Positions 10,107-19,170 of a stretch of 64,000 bases of DNA are shown piece by piece. Source of the stretch: Brevibacterium yomogidense. GTDB lineage: Bacteria > Actinomycetota > Actinomycetes > Actinomycetales > Brevibacteriaceae. Numbering within the stretch: the stretch's first letter is position 1; every line of letters starts with the position of its first letter. The stretch covers positions 62,001-126,000 of the forward strand of contig NZ_FWFF01000001.1 of assembly GCF_900163715.1 (NCBI RefSeq), written 5' to 3'. A program made the position numbers and the translations under genes. A model generated the notes under the pieces. That model made no database searches. It saw only the letters and a program-made list of their open reading frames with translations, and was not told the origin of the DNA.

Positions 10107-10199
10107 GGCAGGACCTCGGTCCTGCAGCCCCGACCCGACCGGCACCGCGGACGCTCTATGCTCAACTGCAGCTGACGACTCTGCTCCGAAGGGGCTTAG

Positions 10200-11588
10200 A
10201 TGACCGATCCCTCCCATCCACCTGTCGAGGACCCCGCGACTGACCCCGCGACCGCTCCCGCAACCGGTCCCGCGAACGGTCCCGCGAACGGCCCCGCGCT
10301 CGCACCCCGGCGACGCCGCCGGATCCATCCCGCCTGGTGGGTGGCGGCCGTCGCGTTCCTCGCACTCTTCGCGGCCGCAGGGTTCCGCGGCGCTCCCGGT
10401 GCCCTCATGGTGCCGCTGCACGAGGACTTCGGCTGGTCGATGAGCATCATGTCGATCGCGGTGAGCATCAACCTCGTCCTCTACGGCCTGGTCGCACCCT
10501 TCGCCGCCGCGCTCATGGACCGGTTCGGGCTCCGCCGCGTCATCTCCTCCGCACTCGTCCTGATCGCCGTAGGCGCTGGCGGCAGCGTCGCGATGACGGC
10601 CTCGTGGCACCTGCTGATCTTCTGGGGACTCCTGATCGGCGCGGGCACCGGTGCGATGGCGCTCGTGTTCGCGGCGACGATCGCCGAACGGTGGTTCGTG
10701 AAGCGCCGGGGACTGGTCATGGGCGCGCTCACCGCCGGCGCCGCCACGGGGCAGCTGGTGATCCTCCCTCCCGTCGCGGCTCTTGCGGAGACGATCGGCT
10801 GGCGACCCGCATCGCTCGTCATCGCAGGAGTGGCGCTGATCGCCGTGCCGCTGGTCGCACTCGTGCTGCGCGACTACCCCGAGGACCGCGGCGTCATGCC
10901 GTACGGAGCGGATCCCGCGACATACACAGCACCGGTCCGCACGACCGGCGGTGCGATGAAGCGCGCGATCGACAGCCTCCGGTACGCAGCCTGCCACAGG
11001 ACCTTCTGGGCGCTCGCGATCGCCTTCGCCATCTGCGGTGCGACGACGAACGGGCTGATCGGGATCCACTTCATCCCGTCGGCCCACGACCACGGCATGG
11101 CTGCGACGACCGCCGCGGGACTGCTCGCCGTCGTGGGAGTCTTCGACATCATTGGCACCGTGGCCTCCGGCTGGCTCACCGACAGGTTCGATCCGCGGAT
11201 CCTGTTGCTGCTCTACTACGGATTCCGAGGCGTGGGGCTGCTGCTCCTCCCCTGGCTGCTGTCCGACAGCGTTCACCCGAGCATGCTGCTGTTCATCATC
11301 ATCTACGGCCTGGACTGGGTTGCGACCGTCCCGCCCACCGTCGCCCTGTGCCGCGAGTTCTTCGGCGAGCGCGGGACGATCGTGTTCGGCTGGGTGTTCG
11401 CCTCCCATCAGATCGGCGCGGCGGCGGCCGCGGCGGGCGCCGGAGTGATCCGCGACGTGTTCGGCACGTACACCTACGCGTGGTGGGGAGGCGCTGCGAT
11501 GTGTGCGATCGCCGCAGTCCTCTCACTCATGACGCGGACGAAACGTCGTGGCGCCGATCGGGATGTCGTCGCATCATCGGCTCGGTGA
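10200..11588 (+). CDS. MFS transporter
   Basis: 462-residue major facilitator with about 12 hydrophobic segments beginning at WWVAAVAFLALFAAAG. The cytoplasmic loop 2-3 motif is recognisable (ALMDRFGLRRVI), as is the half-molecule equivalent GWLTDRFDPRI. The N-terminus carries a 12-base-period repeat translated as PATDPATAPATGPANGPANGP (about bases 10230-10299), which is unusual for the family. GAAGGGG precedes ATG 10200. Located 93 bases after the IclR gene, it may import or export a betaine-type or other substrate; the substrate cannot be told from sequence. Confidence 0.85.
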   Translation: MTDPSHPPVEDPATDPATAPATGPANGPANGPALAPRRRRRIHPAWWVAAVAFLALFAAAGFRGAPGALMVPLHEDFGWSMSIMSIAVSINLVLYGLVAPFAAALMDRFGLRRVISSALVLIAVGAGGSVAMTASWHLLIFWGLLIGAGTGAMALVFAATIAERWFVKRRGLVMGALTAGAATGQLVILPPVAALAETIGWRPASLVIAGVALIAVPLVALVLRDYPEDRGVMPYGADPATYTAPVRTTGGAMKRAIDSLRYAACHRTFWALAIAFAICGATTNGLIGIHFIPSAHDHGMAATTAAGLLAVVGVFDIIGTVASGWLTDRFDPRILLLLYYGFRGVGLLLLPWLLSDSVHPSMLLFIIIYGLDWVATVPPTVALCREFFGERGTIVFGWVFASHQIGAAAAAAGAGVIRDVFGTYTYAWWGGAAMCAIAAVLSLMTRTKRRGADRDVVASSAR

Positions 11589-11603
11589 TGAGATCCTGAG
11601 CGG

Positions 11604-12380
11604 GTGCGCACACGCAGCCCCCTCACCCGATCCGCCGTGCCCGCGGCGGCGATCCTCGCCCTCACCGTCCTCTCCGGGTGCATGAGCGCAGGTGAGCGCC
11701 CGACCGCGAGCCCCGGCCCGAGCGATCACCCGACCGATGGACCGGCACTGTCCACCGCCTCGGCCGCGGCCACGACGGACCCGTCCGTCGATCAGGAGCC
11801 CACGCCGTCCGGCGCGCCCACCACGTCGGCTCCCACTCCGCTGCCCACCGATGTCCCGGCAGCAGGCAGCGGCGACTGGGACACCGCCACGGCGGGATCG
11901 GAGGCCACGGGCGACGGCACGCCCTTCGACGTCGCCGTGCGGGTCGAGTCGAACCTGCCCGTCGACGTGGATGAGGCATCCGCGTTCATCATGGAGACGC
12001 TCCGCGACGAGCGGGGGTGGCAGGAACTCGACGGCGTCGCCTTCGGCCTCGTGACGGATGCGGACAGCGCGGACGCCGTGATCAGCGTCGCCTCGCCGAA
12101 CACGACGGACCAGATGTGCGCGCCGCTCATCACCAACGGTGAGCTGTCGTGCCGCAGCGGCCGCGACGTCATCCTCAACGCGAAGCGGTGGGTGTCCGCG
12201 ACGGACGAGTTCGACTCGCTGACCCAGTACCGCCAGTACCTCATCAACCACGAGGTCGGACACGCGTTGGGGCACGGCCACGAGAACTGTCCGGGGACGG
12301 GCGAGACCGCACCGCTCATGCAGCAGCAGACGAAGGGGCTGCAGGGGTGCGAGCCCAACGCCTGGCCGTCGGCCGGGTGA
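11604..12380 (+). CDS. DUF3152 zincin-like lipoprotein
   Basis: 258 residues from a GTG start 15 bases after the MFS stop. The signal peptide ends in a lipobox (LTVLSGC), so it should be a lipid-anchored cell-surface protein. A Thr/Pro/Ser-rich linker (about residues 30-90) leads to a DUF3152 domain containing [14 protein letters not shown], the HExxHxxGxxH zinc motif of metzincin-like proteases, plus four or five Cys that could form disulfides. DUF3152 proteins are widespread in actinobacteria with no firm substrate. Peptidase activity is inferred from the motif. Confidence 0.8.
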   Translation: MRTRSPLTRSAVPAAAILALTVLSGCMSAGERPTASPGPSDHPTDGPALSTASAAATTDPSVDQEPTPSGAPTTSAPTPLPTDVPAAGSGDWDTATAGSEATGDGTPFDVAVRVESNLPVDVDEASAFIMETLRDERGWQELDGVAFGLVTDADSADAVISVASPNTTDQMCAPLITNGELSCRSGRDVILNAKRWVSATDEFDSLTQYRQYLINHEVGHALGHGHENCPGTGETAPLMQQQTKGLQGCEPNAWPSAG

Positions 12381-12402
12381 GGCTCGCCCGCTGTTCGCCC
12401 GC

Positions 12403-13380
12403 TCACGTGAACGTCACGACCGTCTTCCCCCGCGCATGACCGGACTCGACCCGCTCGACCGCCCGTGCTGCCTCGGCGAACGGCACGACGTCGTCCACGA
12501 CGACCTCGAGCCTCCCGTCGGCCACCAGCGAGGCGAGCGCGCCGAAGACCTCGGTCGTCCGTCGCCGGACGACCCCTGAACCACCCGCGGCCGAGGCCCC
12601 CGCCGGGTCCGCGACACTGCGCACCCGGGTGCCCGCCAGCAGGCTGAGCGCGCCCGCGAGCGCGTCGCCGCCCACGCAGTCGAGGAGCGCATCGACCGGC
12701 CGCTCCCCCGGTCCGGGCTCGACCTCAGATCCGAGTCCGGCTCCTCCTGCAGCCCCACCACCGGCCACGGCTGCGCGGACGCGCTCCTCCCATCCGGATC
12801 CGGACGCGACGTGCTCGACACCGAGCCCCTCCAGCAGATCCCGTTTGGCCGCACTCGCGACGGCGATCACGCGCGCCCCGGCCAGGCGTGCGAGTTGGAC
12901 CGCGTGGACGCCCACGCCGCCGCCCGCTCCGAGGACCAGGACCGTGTCTCCGTCTCCGCACGCGAGCTCAGCGATCGCATCGTTCGCGGTACCGACGGCC
13001 ACAGGAATGCAGGCCGCGCGCACGGCGTCGAGGCCCGCGGGAACGCGGACCGCGCTCGAGGCATCGAGCAGGGCTGTCTCTGCGAACGCCCCGGTCCCGG
13101 GCGCACAGGAGCCGAACACGCGGTCACCGACGGCGATCCGATCCGACGCACCAGGCCCCACCTCGATGACGTCACCACACGCTTCACGGCCCATCGCCAT
13201 CGGGAACTCGACCGGGAAGCCGCTCTGACGGGCGCCGGAGCGCACCTTGATGTCCGCCGGATTCACCCCGGCCGTGACAGTGCGGATCCTCACGCACCCG
13301 TCCTGCATCGTGGGTTCCTCCACCTCGTGGAAGCGCTGGACCTCGGGCCCGCCGTAGTCGTCGAAGCCGTAGATGCGCAT
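12403..13380 (-). CDS. zinc-free quinone oxidoreductase-type dehydrogenase
   Basis: 325-residue medium-chain dehydrogenase/reductase of the NADPH:quinone oxidoreductase group. It has a GroES-like N-terminal half (VNPADIKVRSG, GREACGDVIEVGPGA) and a Rossmann half with LGAGGGVGVHAVQLARLAGARV. The zinc-ligand Cys/His pattern of alcohol dehydrogenases is absent. AGGGGA precedes ATG 13380; the longer frame upstream runs through imperfect GTGCTCGT repeats (13405-13460) and is not credible. A Gly/Ala/Pro-rich insert sits near residues 220-240. Physiological substrate unknown. Confidence 0.82.
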   Translation of the reverse strand: MRIYGFDDYGGPEVQRFHEVEEPTMQDGCVRIRTVTAGVNPADIKVRSGARQSGFPVEFPMAMGREACGDVIEVGPGASDRIAVGDRVFGSCAPGTGAFAETALLDASSAVRVPAGLDAVRAACIPVAVGTANDAIAELACGDGDTVLVLGAGGGVGVHAVQLARLAGARVIAVASAAKRDLLEGLGVEHVASGSGWEERVRAAVAGGGAAGGAGLGSEVEPGPGERPVDALLDCVGGDALAGALSLLAGTRVRSVADPAGASAAGGSGVVRRRTTEVFGALASLVADGRLEVVVDDVVPFAEAARAVERVESGHARGKTVVTFT

Positions 13381-13607
13381 GGATCCCCTCTCGTCTCCGC
13401 GCAGACGTGTGCTCGTGTGCTCACAGTGAGACGTGTGCTCGTAATGAGACGCGTGCTCGTGCTGACCTGCGCACATCAGTCTCTCCTGCGGACGCGCGCA
13501 CGACCAGCGGCGTCCACCCTCCGAGCTGTCTGCGGACACACAGGCGGACACACAGTCGGAGCACCTATTCTGAGGTGTCCCGTCAGAGTGCGAGGAGCCC
13601 GACCCCG

Positions 13608-14477
13608 ATGCCCGTCACGTTCGCTCATCCCCTTGCGGTCGCGCCCCTCGCCTGGCTGGGGCTGCCGCTCGGCGCCCTCGTCATCGGCACTGTCGTCCCC
13701 GACGTGCCGCTCTTCGCCCGTGCCGTTCCGGGCCTCGACGTCATGGGGCTCCTCATCGACGCTCCGGCTCTGCCGACCATGTTCGACCAGTACGAGTTCC
13801 TCCACTCGCTGACGGGCCTCGTGACGGTCGACCTCCTCATCGGACTGCTCCTTCTGGCCCTCTGGTGGCTGCTCCTGCGCCCCGCCTACAGAGACGCGCT
13901 GCCGAGGTCCCTGCGCGATCGGACGCATGATTCGCCGACGGGGATCCGGCCGTGGCTGCTCGCCCTGCCCGCCCTACTCGTCGGCTCGCTCACGCACCTC
14001 GCCTGGGACCAGCTCGCGGATGAGGGCGCCGCGGTCTCGCAGCAGATCAGTGCTCTGCAGGGGTCGATCGCCGGCTACTCCTACAGCCTGCTGCTCCAGT
14101 ACGCATCCAGCCTGCTGGGGGCGATCGGCGTCCTCATCTGGCTGTACCTGCGCGTGTCGCGCCGGGACGCGCGTGCGGTCCCGCAGCGTCATCCCGAGCT
14201 CGCCGCCTGGATGTTCGCGGTCCCCGCCCTCGTCGCAGGCGTCGGGTCTGCGACGGTCCTCTACGGCGCGGCCCGGGCCTCCTCCGCAGAGACCCGGACA
14301 GCCGTCGGATTCTCCCTGCACGACTTCGCGTTCGACGCCCTCACGACGACCGTCGCGTACGCCGCCTGCGCGGCGATCGCCATGGCGATCGTGCACCGCC
14401 TCAGCCGCGGACGGCGAGGGCGAACGGAAGAACGCCCTCCGCACCGGCCAGCCTCAGCTCCCGAGCACACACTGTGA
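13608..14477 (+). CDS. DUF4184 family membrane protein
   Basis: 289 residues, beginning MPVTFAHPLAVAPLAW, the characteristic start of DUF4184 proteins. About six hydrophobic segments are visible, with polar motifs FLHSLTG and GSLTHLAWDQ that carry conserved His/Asp residues. Function unknown; the family is integral to the membrane and sometimes compared with metal-dependent hydrolases. The last 77 bases overlap the 3' end of the convergent recQ gene. Confidence 0.8.
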   Translation: MPVTFAHPLAVAPLAWLGLPLGALVIGTVVPDVPLFARAVPGLDVMGLLIDAPALPTMFDQYEFLHSLTGLVTVDLLIGLLLLALWWLLLRPAYRDALPRSLRDRTHDSPTGIRPWLLALPALLVGSLTHLAWDQLADEGAAVSQQISALQGSIAGYSYSLLLQYASSLLGAIGVLIWLYLRVSRRDARAVPQRHPELAAWMFAVPALVAGVGSATVLYGAARASSAETRTAVGFSLHDFAFDALTTTVAYAACAAIAMAIVHRLSRGRRGRTEERPPHRPASAPEHTL

Positions 14478-16506
14478 GCGTCCAGCGGGAGACGACCATG
14501 TCATCGACGAGCAGGACCGCGCGCCCGCGCACCTGATCGGCCTGCTCGGGCGACAGCGCGAAGGCGTTGTGCACCTCTTTGAGCCGGAAGGCGCTGTTGA
14601 CGTCCGGCCCGCCGTGGTCATGGACCAGCTGCAGGTCCCCCAGGTCCTCGAGCTTGCCCGCGGCCGCCAGATTCGCCGCGAGTGAGCGGACCGTCTGGGG
14701 ACGGCGCGAACTGGGGACCGCGATGATCGCGTCGGGGCGGCGCTCCCAGTTCCACTGCTGCAGTGTCTGCACGCACAGCGCACCGATGTCATCGGGCACG
14801 GGACCGTCCCCGGCTGCCGGAGCGAGGAACTCCCGCAGCCGCTGGCCGGGGCCCAGGTCCGTGAGGCGCGCGACCGCACGCCCCTCCTCCGCACGCTCCT
14901 CGACCGGGATGCGGCCGGAGAGCGTGACGCCCAGATTGGCCATCCCCGACGGCCACTGGCCCCGTGGGTCGAGGGGGATGCCGACGGAGGACAGCACCTG
15001 CCGAGCCTGATGGCGCGCCTCATCGCTCACGGAGTCGTCCCACCACTGCGCGTCGCAGTTGTCGCAGCGTCCGCAGTCCTGCGGGTCCGGGTCATCGAGC
15101 GCGTCGACGAGGTACCGCATGCGGCAGCCCGACGTCGTCTCGTACTCCAGCATCGACTGCGCCTCCGCGCGCCGCACCTCCGCCACGTGGCGGTAGCGCT
15201 CACCGTCGTAGCTCCATCCGACTCCCGTCGAGCTGTAGCCGCCGCGCACGCGCTGGACCGCGCCGTCGACGCTCAGGGTCTTGAGCAGCAGCTCGAGGCG
15301 GCCGCGCCTCACCCCCACCCGGGTCTCCAGCGCGGGGACGGACAGCGTCCCCTCCGTGTCCAGAGCGGAGAGCACCCCCTGTGCGTCCTCCTCAGAGGGC
15401 ATCGAGGCGGTCGCGAAGTACTCCCAGATGTCGGAGTCCTCGTTGCCGGGCATCAGGAGCACGTCCGCGGACGACGTCGCGCGCCCTGCACGCCCGACCT
15501 GCTGGTAGTACGCGACGGGCGAGGACGGGGCACCCATGTGGATGACGAACCCCAGGTCCGGCTTGTCGAAGCCCATCCCCAGTGCCGAGGTCGCCACCAG
15601 CGCCTTCACCTGATTCTCCTTGAGCGCGACCTCCAGCCTCTCGCGCTCCTCCGTGTCCGTGCCGCCGGTGTAGGTCTCGACGTTCCAGCCCGCGTCCCGC
15701 AGCGCGCGCGTGGCGTCCTGCGCCGCCGACACGGTGAGGGTGTAGATGATCCCGGAGCCCCAGAAGTCGCCCAGGTGCTCCGCCAACCAGGCCAGCCGCA
15801 CCCCGGGCGGCCGCACGGGTGTCACTCCGAGCCGCAGGGACGCCCGCGCGAGCTCTCCGCGGATGACGAGCGTGTCATCGCCCAGCTGCTCCGCGACGTC
15901 CGCGACGACCCGCGAATTCGCCGTGGCGGTCGTCGCGAGGACCGGGGTGCCGGGCGGCAGCTCGCGGATCATCGCGCCGATGCGCCGGTAGTCGGGTCTG
16001 AAGTCGTGGCCCCAGTCGGAGATGCAGTGCGCCTCGTCCACGACGATCATGCCCACGGAGCCGATCAGGTCCGGCAGCACGGAGTCGCGGAAGGCGGGGT
16101 TCGTGAGTCGCTCCGGCGAGACGAGCAGGACGTCGACGCGGCCCGCGGCCAGGTCTTCCCGCACCTCGTCCCATTCCGTCATGTTCGACGAGTTCAGCGT
16201 GCGCGCGACCACGCCGGCCCGGGCGGCCGCCGCGACCTGGTCGCGCATGAGCGCCAGCAGCGGGGAGATGATGAGCGAGGGGCCGCGTCCCGCACTGCGC
16301 ATGAGCTTCGCCGCGATGAAGTACACGGCGGACTTGCCCCAGCCGGTGCGCTGAACGACGAGCGCCCTGCGGCGATCCGCGACGAGTGCTTCGATCGCCT
16401 CCGCCTGGCCGTCGCGCAGGCGCGCGTCCGGATTGCCGGTGAGGTCGACCAGGAGTCGCGCGGCCTCCTCCAGAAGTCCGTCCCTGTTCAGTCCGCTGTC
16501 CTGCAT
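14401..16506 (-). CDS. RecQ-family DNA helicase with C-terminal phosphoribosyltransferase-like domain
   Basis: 701-residue ATP-dependent 3'-5' DNA helicase of the RecQ group. Motifs in order: Walker A region QRTGWGKSAVYF, DEAH box VVDEAHCISDWGHDFRPDY, motif VI QQVGRAGRA, and a zinc-binding cluster ending CGRCDNC. After about residue 580 the sequence changes to a PRTase-like fold with RAVLLVDDMVVSRWTLT near the C-terminus; the usual TG of the PRPP loop is replaced by SR, so catalytic activity is doubtful. Such RecQ-PRT fusions occur in actinobacteria. ATG 16506 has GGAGG upstream. No HRDC domain is evident. Confidence 0.88.
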   Translation of the reverse strand: MQDSGLNRDGLLEEAARLLVDLTGNPDARLRDGQAEAIEALVADRRRALVVQRTGWGKSAVYFIAAKLMRSAGRGPSLIISPLLALMRDQVAAAARAGVVARTLNSSNMTEWDEVREDLAAGRVDVLLVSPERLTNPAFRDSVLPDLIGSVGMIVVDEAHCISDWGHDFRPDYRRIGAMIRELPPGTPVLATTATANSRVVADVAEQLGDDTLVIRGELARASLRLGVTPVRPPGVRLAWLAEHLGDFWGSGIIYTLTVSAAQDATRALRDAGWNVETYTGGTDTEERERLEVALKENQVKALVATSALGMGFDKPDLGFVIHMGAPSSPVAYYQQVGRAGRATSSADVLLMPGNEDSDIWEYFATASMPSEEDAQGVLSALDTEGTLSVPALETRVGVRRGRLELLLKTLSVDGAVQRVRGGYSSTGVGWSYDGERYRHVAEVRRAEAQSMLEYETTSGCRMRYLVDALDDPDPQDCGRCDNCDAQWWDDSVSDEARHQARQVLSSVGIPLDPRGQWPSGMANLGVTLSGRIPVEERAEEGRAVARLTDLGPGQRLREFLAPAAGDGPVPDDIGALCVQTLQQWNWERRPDAIIAVPSSRRPQTVRSLAANLAAAGKLEDLGDLQLVHDHGGPDVNSAFRLKEVHNAFALSPEQADQVRGRAVLLVDDMVVSRWTLTVCARELRLAGAEGVLPFALAVRG

Positions 16507-16606
16507 CTGGCGCCTCCGGTCTTCGCTTCCGTCCGGTACCGGCGGAGATCTCCACCGTATCGGCACTCTAGGTGAGGGGACGGACACAGCCGGTGAGAGG
16601 CCCTGA

Positions 16607-16678
16607 CACGAGCACCGGCACGAGCACCGCCACGAGCACCGCCACGAGCACCGACGCGGGCATCGGCACAGGCTCCGG
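16607..16678. repeat. 12-bp tandem repeat upstream of recQ
   Basis: Four near-perfect copies of CACGAGCACCGC (16607-16654) followed by two degenerate ones, in the divergent region between recQ and the FMN riboswitch. Read on the minus strand it gives a Cys/Arg-rich frame that artificially extends the recQ frame. Confidence 0.8.
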
Positions 16679-16733
16679 CACAGCACCGTCTCACGCCTCA
16701 GACCCGGGGTGTGTCGCACCACACGTCGGTTGC

Positions 16734-16739
16734 TACACT
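16734..16739 (+). promoter_or_regulatory. extended -10 of the riboflavin operon promoter
   Basis: TGCTACACT (TGn followed by TACACT) ends about 10 bases before the FMN aptamer begins, the right position for a -10 box. No strong -35 is visible at 17 bases spacing (GTGTCG), consistent with an extended -10 promoter. Confidence 0.5.
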
Positions 16740-16748
16740 CGGTCCCAC

Positions 16749-16875
16749 ATGTTCCGGGGACGGTGAGATTCCGTACCGGCGGTGACAGTCCGCGACCCGC
16801 GTCCTCCCTCACAGGAAGACCGGTTGACTCGGTGGAATTCCGAGACCGACAGTAAAGTCTGGATGGGAGGAACAT
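16749..16875 (+). promoter_or_regulatory. FMN riboswitch (RFN element)
   Basis: All conserved RFN blocks are present in order: GGGGACGGTGAGATTCC, ACCGGCGGT, CAGTCCGCGACCC, GGTGGAATTCCG, and ACCGACAGTAAAGTCTGGATG. The closing helix P1 pairs ATGTTCC (16749-16755) with GGAACAT (16869-16875). It precedes ribD and should lower riboflavin gene expression when FMN is abundant. The 3' strand contains GGGAGG (16865-16870), a good Shine-Dalgarno sequence that would be masked in the ligand-bound form, which points to translational control. Confidence 0.97.
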
Positions 16876-16876
16876 C

Positions 16877-16927
16877 GTGAGCGCAGGGCAGTCCTCTCGC
16901 GTCACGGGTCGCGCGATCGCACCCTGA
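16877..16927 (+). CDS. possible 16-codon leader peptide under the FMN riboswitch
   Basis: A GTG six bases after the GGGAGG embedded in the riboswitch opens a frame of 16 codons (MSAGQSSRVTGRAIAP) ending at TGA 16925-16927. It is not in frame with ribD, which starts 77 bases later. If translated, the riboswitch would directly gate this peptide and only indirectly ribD. No homolog is known to me; it may instead be a relic of a former first gene. Confidence 0.35.
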   Translation: MSAGQSSRVTGRAIAP

Positions 16928-17004
16928 CCGCACCCTCGCGCAGGCACGCAGCACCCGCCGCGCAGCCACCTCCCATACCCCGGTGTAGAACCCGGGAGGG
17001 ACGG

Positions 17005-18345
17005 ATGGAACGGTCGGCGGAAGGCCCTTCCCCCACGTCAGTACCGCTCAGCACGCCGCCACAGCTCAGCACTGTGCACGCGGCCATGGATGCCGCCCTC
17101 GCAGCCGCGCGACGCGGCGTCCGCGGCGCGAATCCGCTCGTGGGCGCTGCCGTGCTCGCCCCCGACGGCACGATCGTCACCGGCCACCACCGCGGTGCCG
17201 GCACACCGCACGCCGAGCCGGACGCGCTGGCCGCCGCGCGCGCCGCAGGAATCGACCTCACCGCCTCGGTCGTCTGCGTCACCCTGGAGCCCTGCACCCA
17301 CCACGGGCGCACCGGCCCGTGCACTGATCTGCTGATCGAAGCGGGCGTGCCCGAGGTCGTCGTCGCCGTCGCGGATCCCAACCCGTCCGCGGCAGGCGGC
17401 TGCGCACGACTGCGCGACGCCGGCGTGACGGTGCGCACCGGTGTGCGGGAGTCCGAGGCCCGCGCGCTCAACGCGCGCTGGCTGCAGGCCGTGGGCGAGC
17501 GCCGTCCCTACGTCACGCTCAAGATGGCGCAGAGCCTGGACGGACGGATCGCCGCAGCGGACGGCACGTCGCAGTGGATCACCTCGCCCGCGTCCCGCGA
17601 GCGCGTCCACACGCTGCGGGCCCGCGTCGACGCCGTCGTCGTCGGGACAGGGACCGCGCACGCAGACGATCCGCGTCTCACGGCCCGCCCCGCGTCCGAG
17701 GCCCCGGGCAGCAACCCGGTCGCGGTCACCCGGCCAGACTCCGGCACCCAGTCAAACCCTCACACCCAGTCGGTCCCAGATACTCAACCGGGCCCCGCCA
17801 CACAGCCAGTCCCAGTCACCCAGCCGGTCCCGGTCGCCGTCGGGATGCGGGACCTCGCGCCGGATTCGCACCTGGCCCGCGATCCGCGCACCGTGCATCT
17901 GCGCACGCGCGATCCGCTCGCAGCGCTGCAGACCCTGCGCGAGCGCGGCCTCGAGCACGTCCTCGTGGAGGGCGGAGCCCATCTCGCCGGCGCTTTCCTC
18001 CGCGCAGGAGTCGTCGACGAGCTCGAACTGCACATCGCCCCGATGCTCCTGGGCGACGGCCTGCCCGGCCTCGCGGATCTGGGAGTGTCCACACTCGCCG
18101 AGGCCATCCGCTGGATCCCCGACGACACGCCTGCCGGGGTCTCCCCCGTCTCCTCCCCCGACTCCCACCGCGGGAACCCCGACACGATCCTCCGCCTCCG
18201 GCCGGCCGAGACACCCGAGCCCACACAGACGCCCGGAGCCACCCCGACGTCCGTTTCCTTCCCGGCCCCGGAAGCAGCCGAGACACCGGAGCCCACACAG
18301 ACACCCGATCCCACACCTGCACCCGAGCCCACGAAGGGACGCTGA
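17005..18345 (+). CDS. ribD: bifunctional riboflavin deaminase/reductase
   Basis: 446 residues, longer than the usual 350-380. The N-terminal pyrimidine deaminase domain has the zinc motifs PHAEPDAL and EPCTHHGRTGPC; the C-terminal reductase domain starts at RPYVTLKMAQSLDGRIA and includes VLVEGGAHLAGAFL. It catalyses the second and third steps from GTP to the pyrimidine precursor of riboflavin. Two Pro/Thr/Gln repeat segments are inserted: QSVPDTQPGPATQPVPVTQP in the middle of the reductase domain (bases 17750-17840), and a C-terminal tail in which EPTQTPxxTP recurs (18208-18335). ATG 17005 has GGGAGGG upstream. First gene of the rib operon. Confidence 0.93.
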   Translation: MERSAEGPSPTSVPLSTPPQLSTVHAAMDAALAAARRGVRGANPLVGAAVLAPDGTIVTGHHRGAGTPHAEPDALAAARAAGIDLTASVVCVTLEPCTHHGRTGPCTDLLIEAGVPEVVVAVADPNPSAAGGCARLRDAGVTVRTGVRESEARALNARWLQAVGERRPYVTLKMAQSLDGRIAAADGTSQWITSPASRERVHTLRARVDAVVVGTGTAHADDPRLTARPASEAPGSNPVAVTRPDSGTQSNPHTQSVPDTQPGPATQPVPVTQPVPVAVGMRDLAPDSHLARDPRTVHLRTRDPLAALQTLRERGLEHVLVEGGAHLAGAFLRAGVVDELELHIAPMLLGDGLPGLADLGVSTLAEAIRWIPDDTPAGVSPVSSPDSHRGNPDTILRLRPAETPEPTQTPGATPTSVSFPAPEAAETPEPTQTPDPTPAPEPTKGR

Positions 18346-18348
18346 GAC

Positions 18349-19170
18349 ATGTTCACCGGAATCATCGAGGAGATGGGCGAGGTCGTCTCGCTCACACCCA
18401 CTGACGCGGGCTCAGCAGTCCTGACGCTCCGCGCAGGCACCGTGCTGAACGGGTTGCCGGACGGCGGTTCACTCGCCGTCAACGGGGTGTGCCTCACGCA
18501 GGCACCGGAGTCTCTGCCCTCCGACGGCGCCGCCCGCTCGCTGACGACCGGCGTCTTCGTCGCCCACGTCATGGGCGAGACGCTCACCCGCACCACCGTG
18601 GGCGGACTGCAGTCGGGAGACCCCGTCAACCTCGAGCGCTGCCCTCGCGCGAGCGACCGCCTGGACGGCCACATCGTGCAGGGCCACGTGGACGGCACCG
18701 GCCGCGTGCTGGCCCGCGTCGACGAGGGCGACTGGGTCACGCTGCGCATCAGCGTCCCGGCGGACCTCGCGCCGTACACCGCCGAGAAGGGATCGATCGC
18801 GCTCGACGGGATCTCCCTCACGCTCTCAGCCGTGAGCCCCGCACCGGGAGGTGAGCCGACCGCCCGGCCGGCCACTGCCTCGGGCGCGGGTCCGTCTGTC
18901 GCAGAACCCTCCGACTCGGCCCAGCCCGATCCCGGCCACTGGGTCGAGGTCAGCCTGATCCCCGCGACGCTCGCCGCGACCCGCATGGGCGTGCTCGCAG
19001 TCGGCGACGAGGTGAACGTCGAGGTCGACGTCATCGCGAAGTACGCCGCCCGCCTCACGCAGTTCCAGGCGGCCGCGGACCGGACCTCCGCGCACCGAAC
19101 CTCCGACCCCGCTCACGAAGCCGCCCCCACGAACGAAGCCACACCTGCTCACGAAGGAGACCTGACATGA
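18349..19170 (+). CDS. ribE: riboflavin synthase alpha chain
   Basis: 273 residues. Two lumazine-binding barrels are visible: MFTGIIEEMGEVVSL, the GSLAVNGVCLT block, then GHIVQGHVDGTG and GSIALDGISLTLS. It dismutates 6,7-dimethyl-8-ribityllumazine to riboflavin. An Ala/Pro/Ser insert of about 25 residues (GGEPTARPATASGAGPSVAE) lies in the second barrel, and a His/Ala/Pro tail follows the usual end near KYAARLTQ. It starts 3 bases after ribD and overlaps ribBA by ATGA. Confidence 0.93.
   Translation: MFTGIIEEMGEVVSLTPTDAGSAVLTLRAGTVLNGLPDGGSLAVNGVCLTQAPESLPSDGAARSLTTGVFVAHVMGETLTRTTVGGLQSGDPVNLERCPRASDRLDGHIVQGHVDGTGRVLARVDEGDWVTLRISVPADLAPYTAEKGSIALDGISLTLSAVSPAPGGEPTARPATASGAGPSVAEPSDSAQPDPGHWVEVSLIPATLAATRMGVLAVGDEVNVEVDVIAKYAARLTQFQAAADRTSAHRTSDPAHEAAPTNEATPAHEGDLT

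Noticed and set aside
16507..16947. Long N-terminal extension of RecQ rich in Cys, Arg and Trp
   Set aside because: It reads through a 12-base repeat, the rib promoter and the riboswitch on the opposite strand; ATG 16506 has a proper ribosome site.
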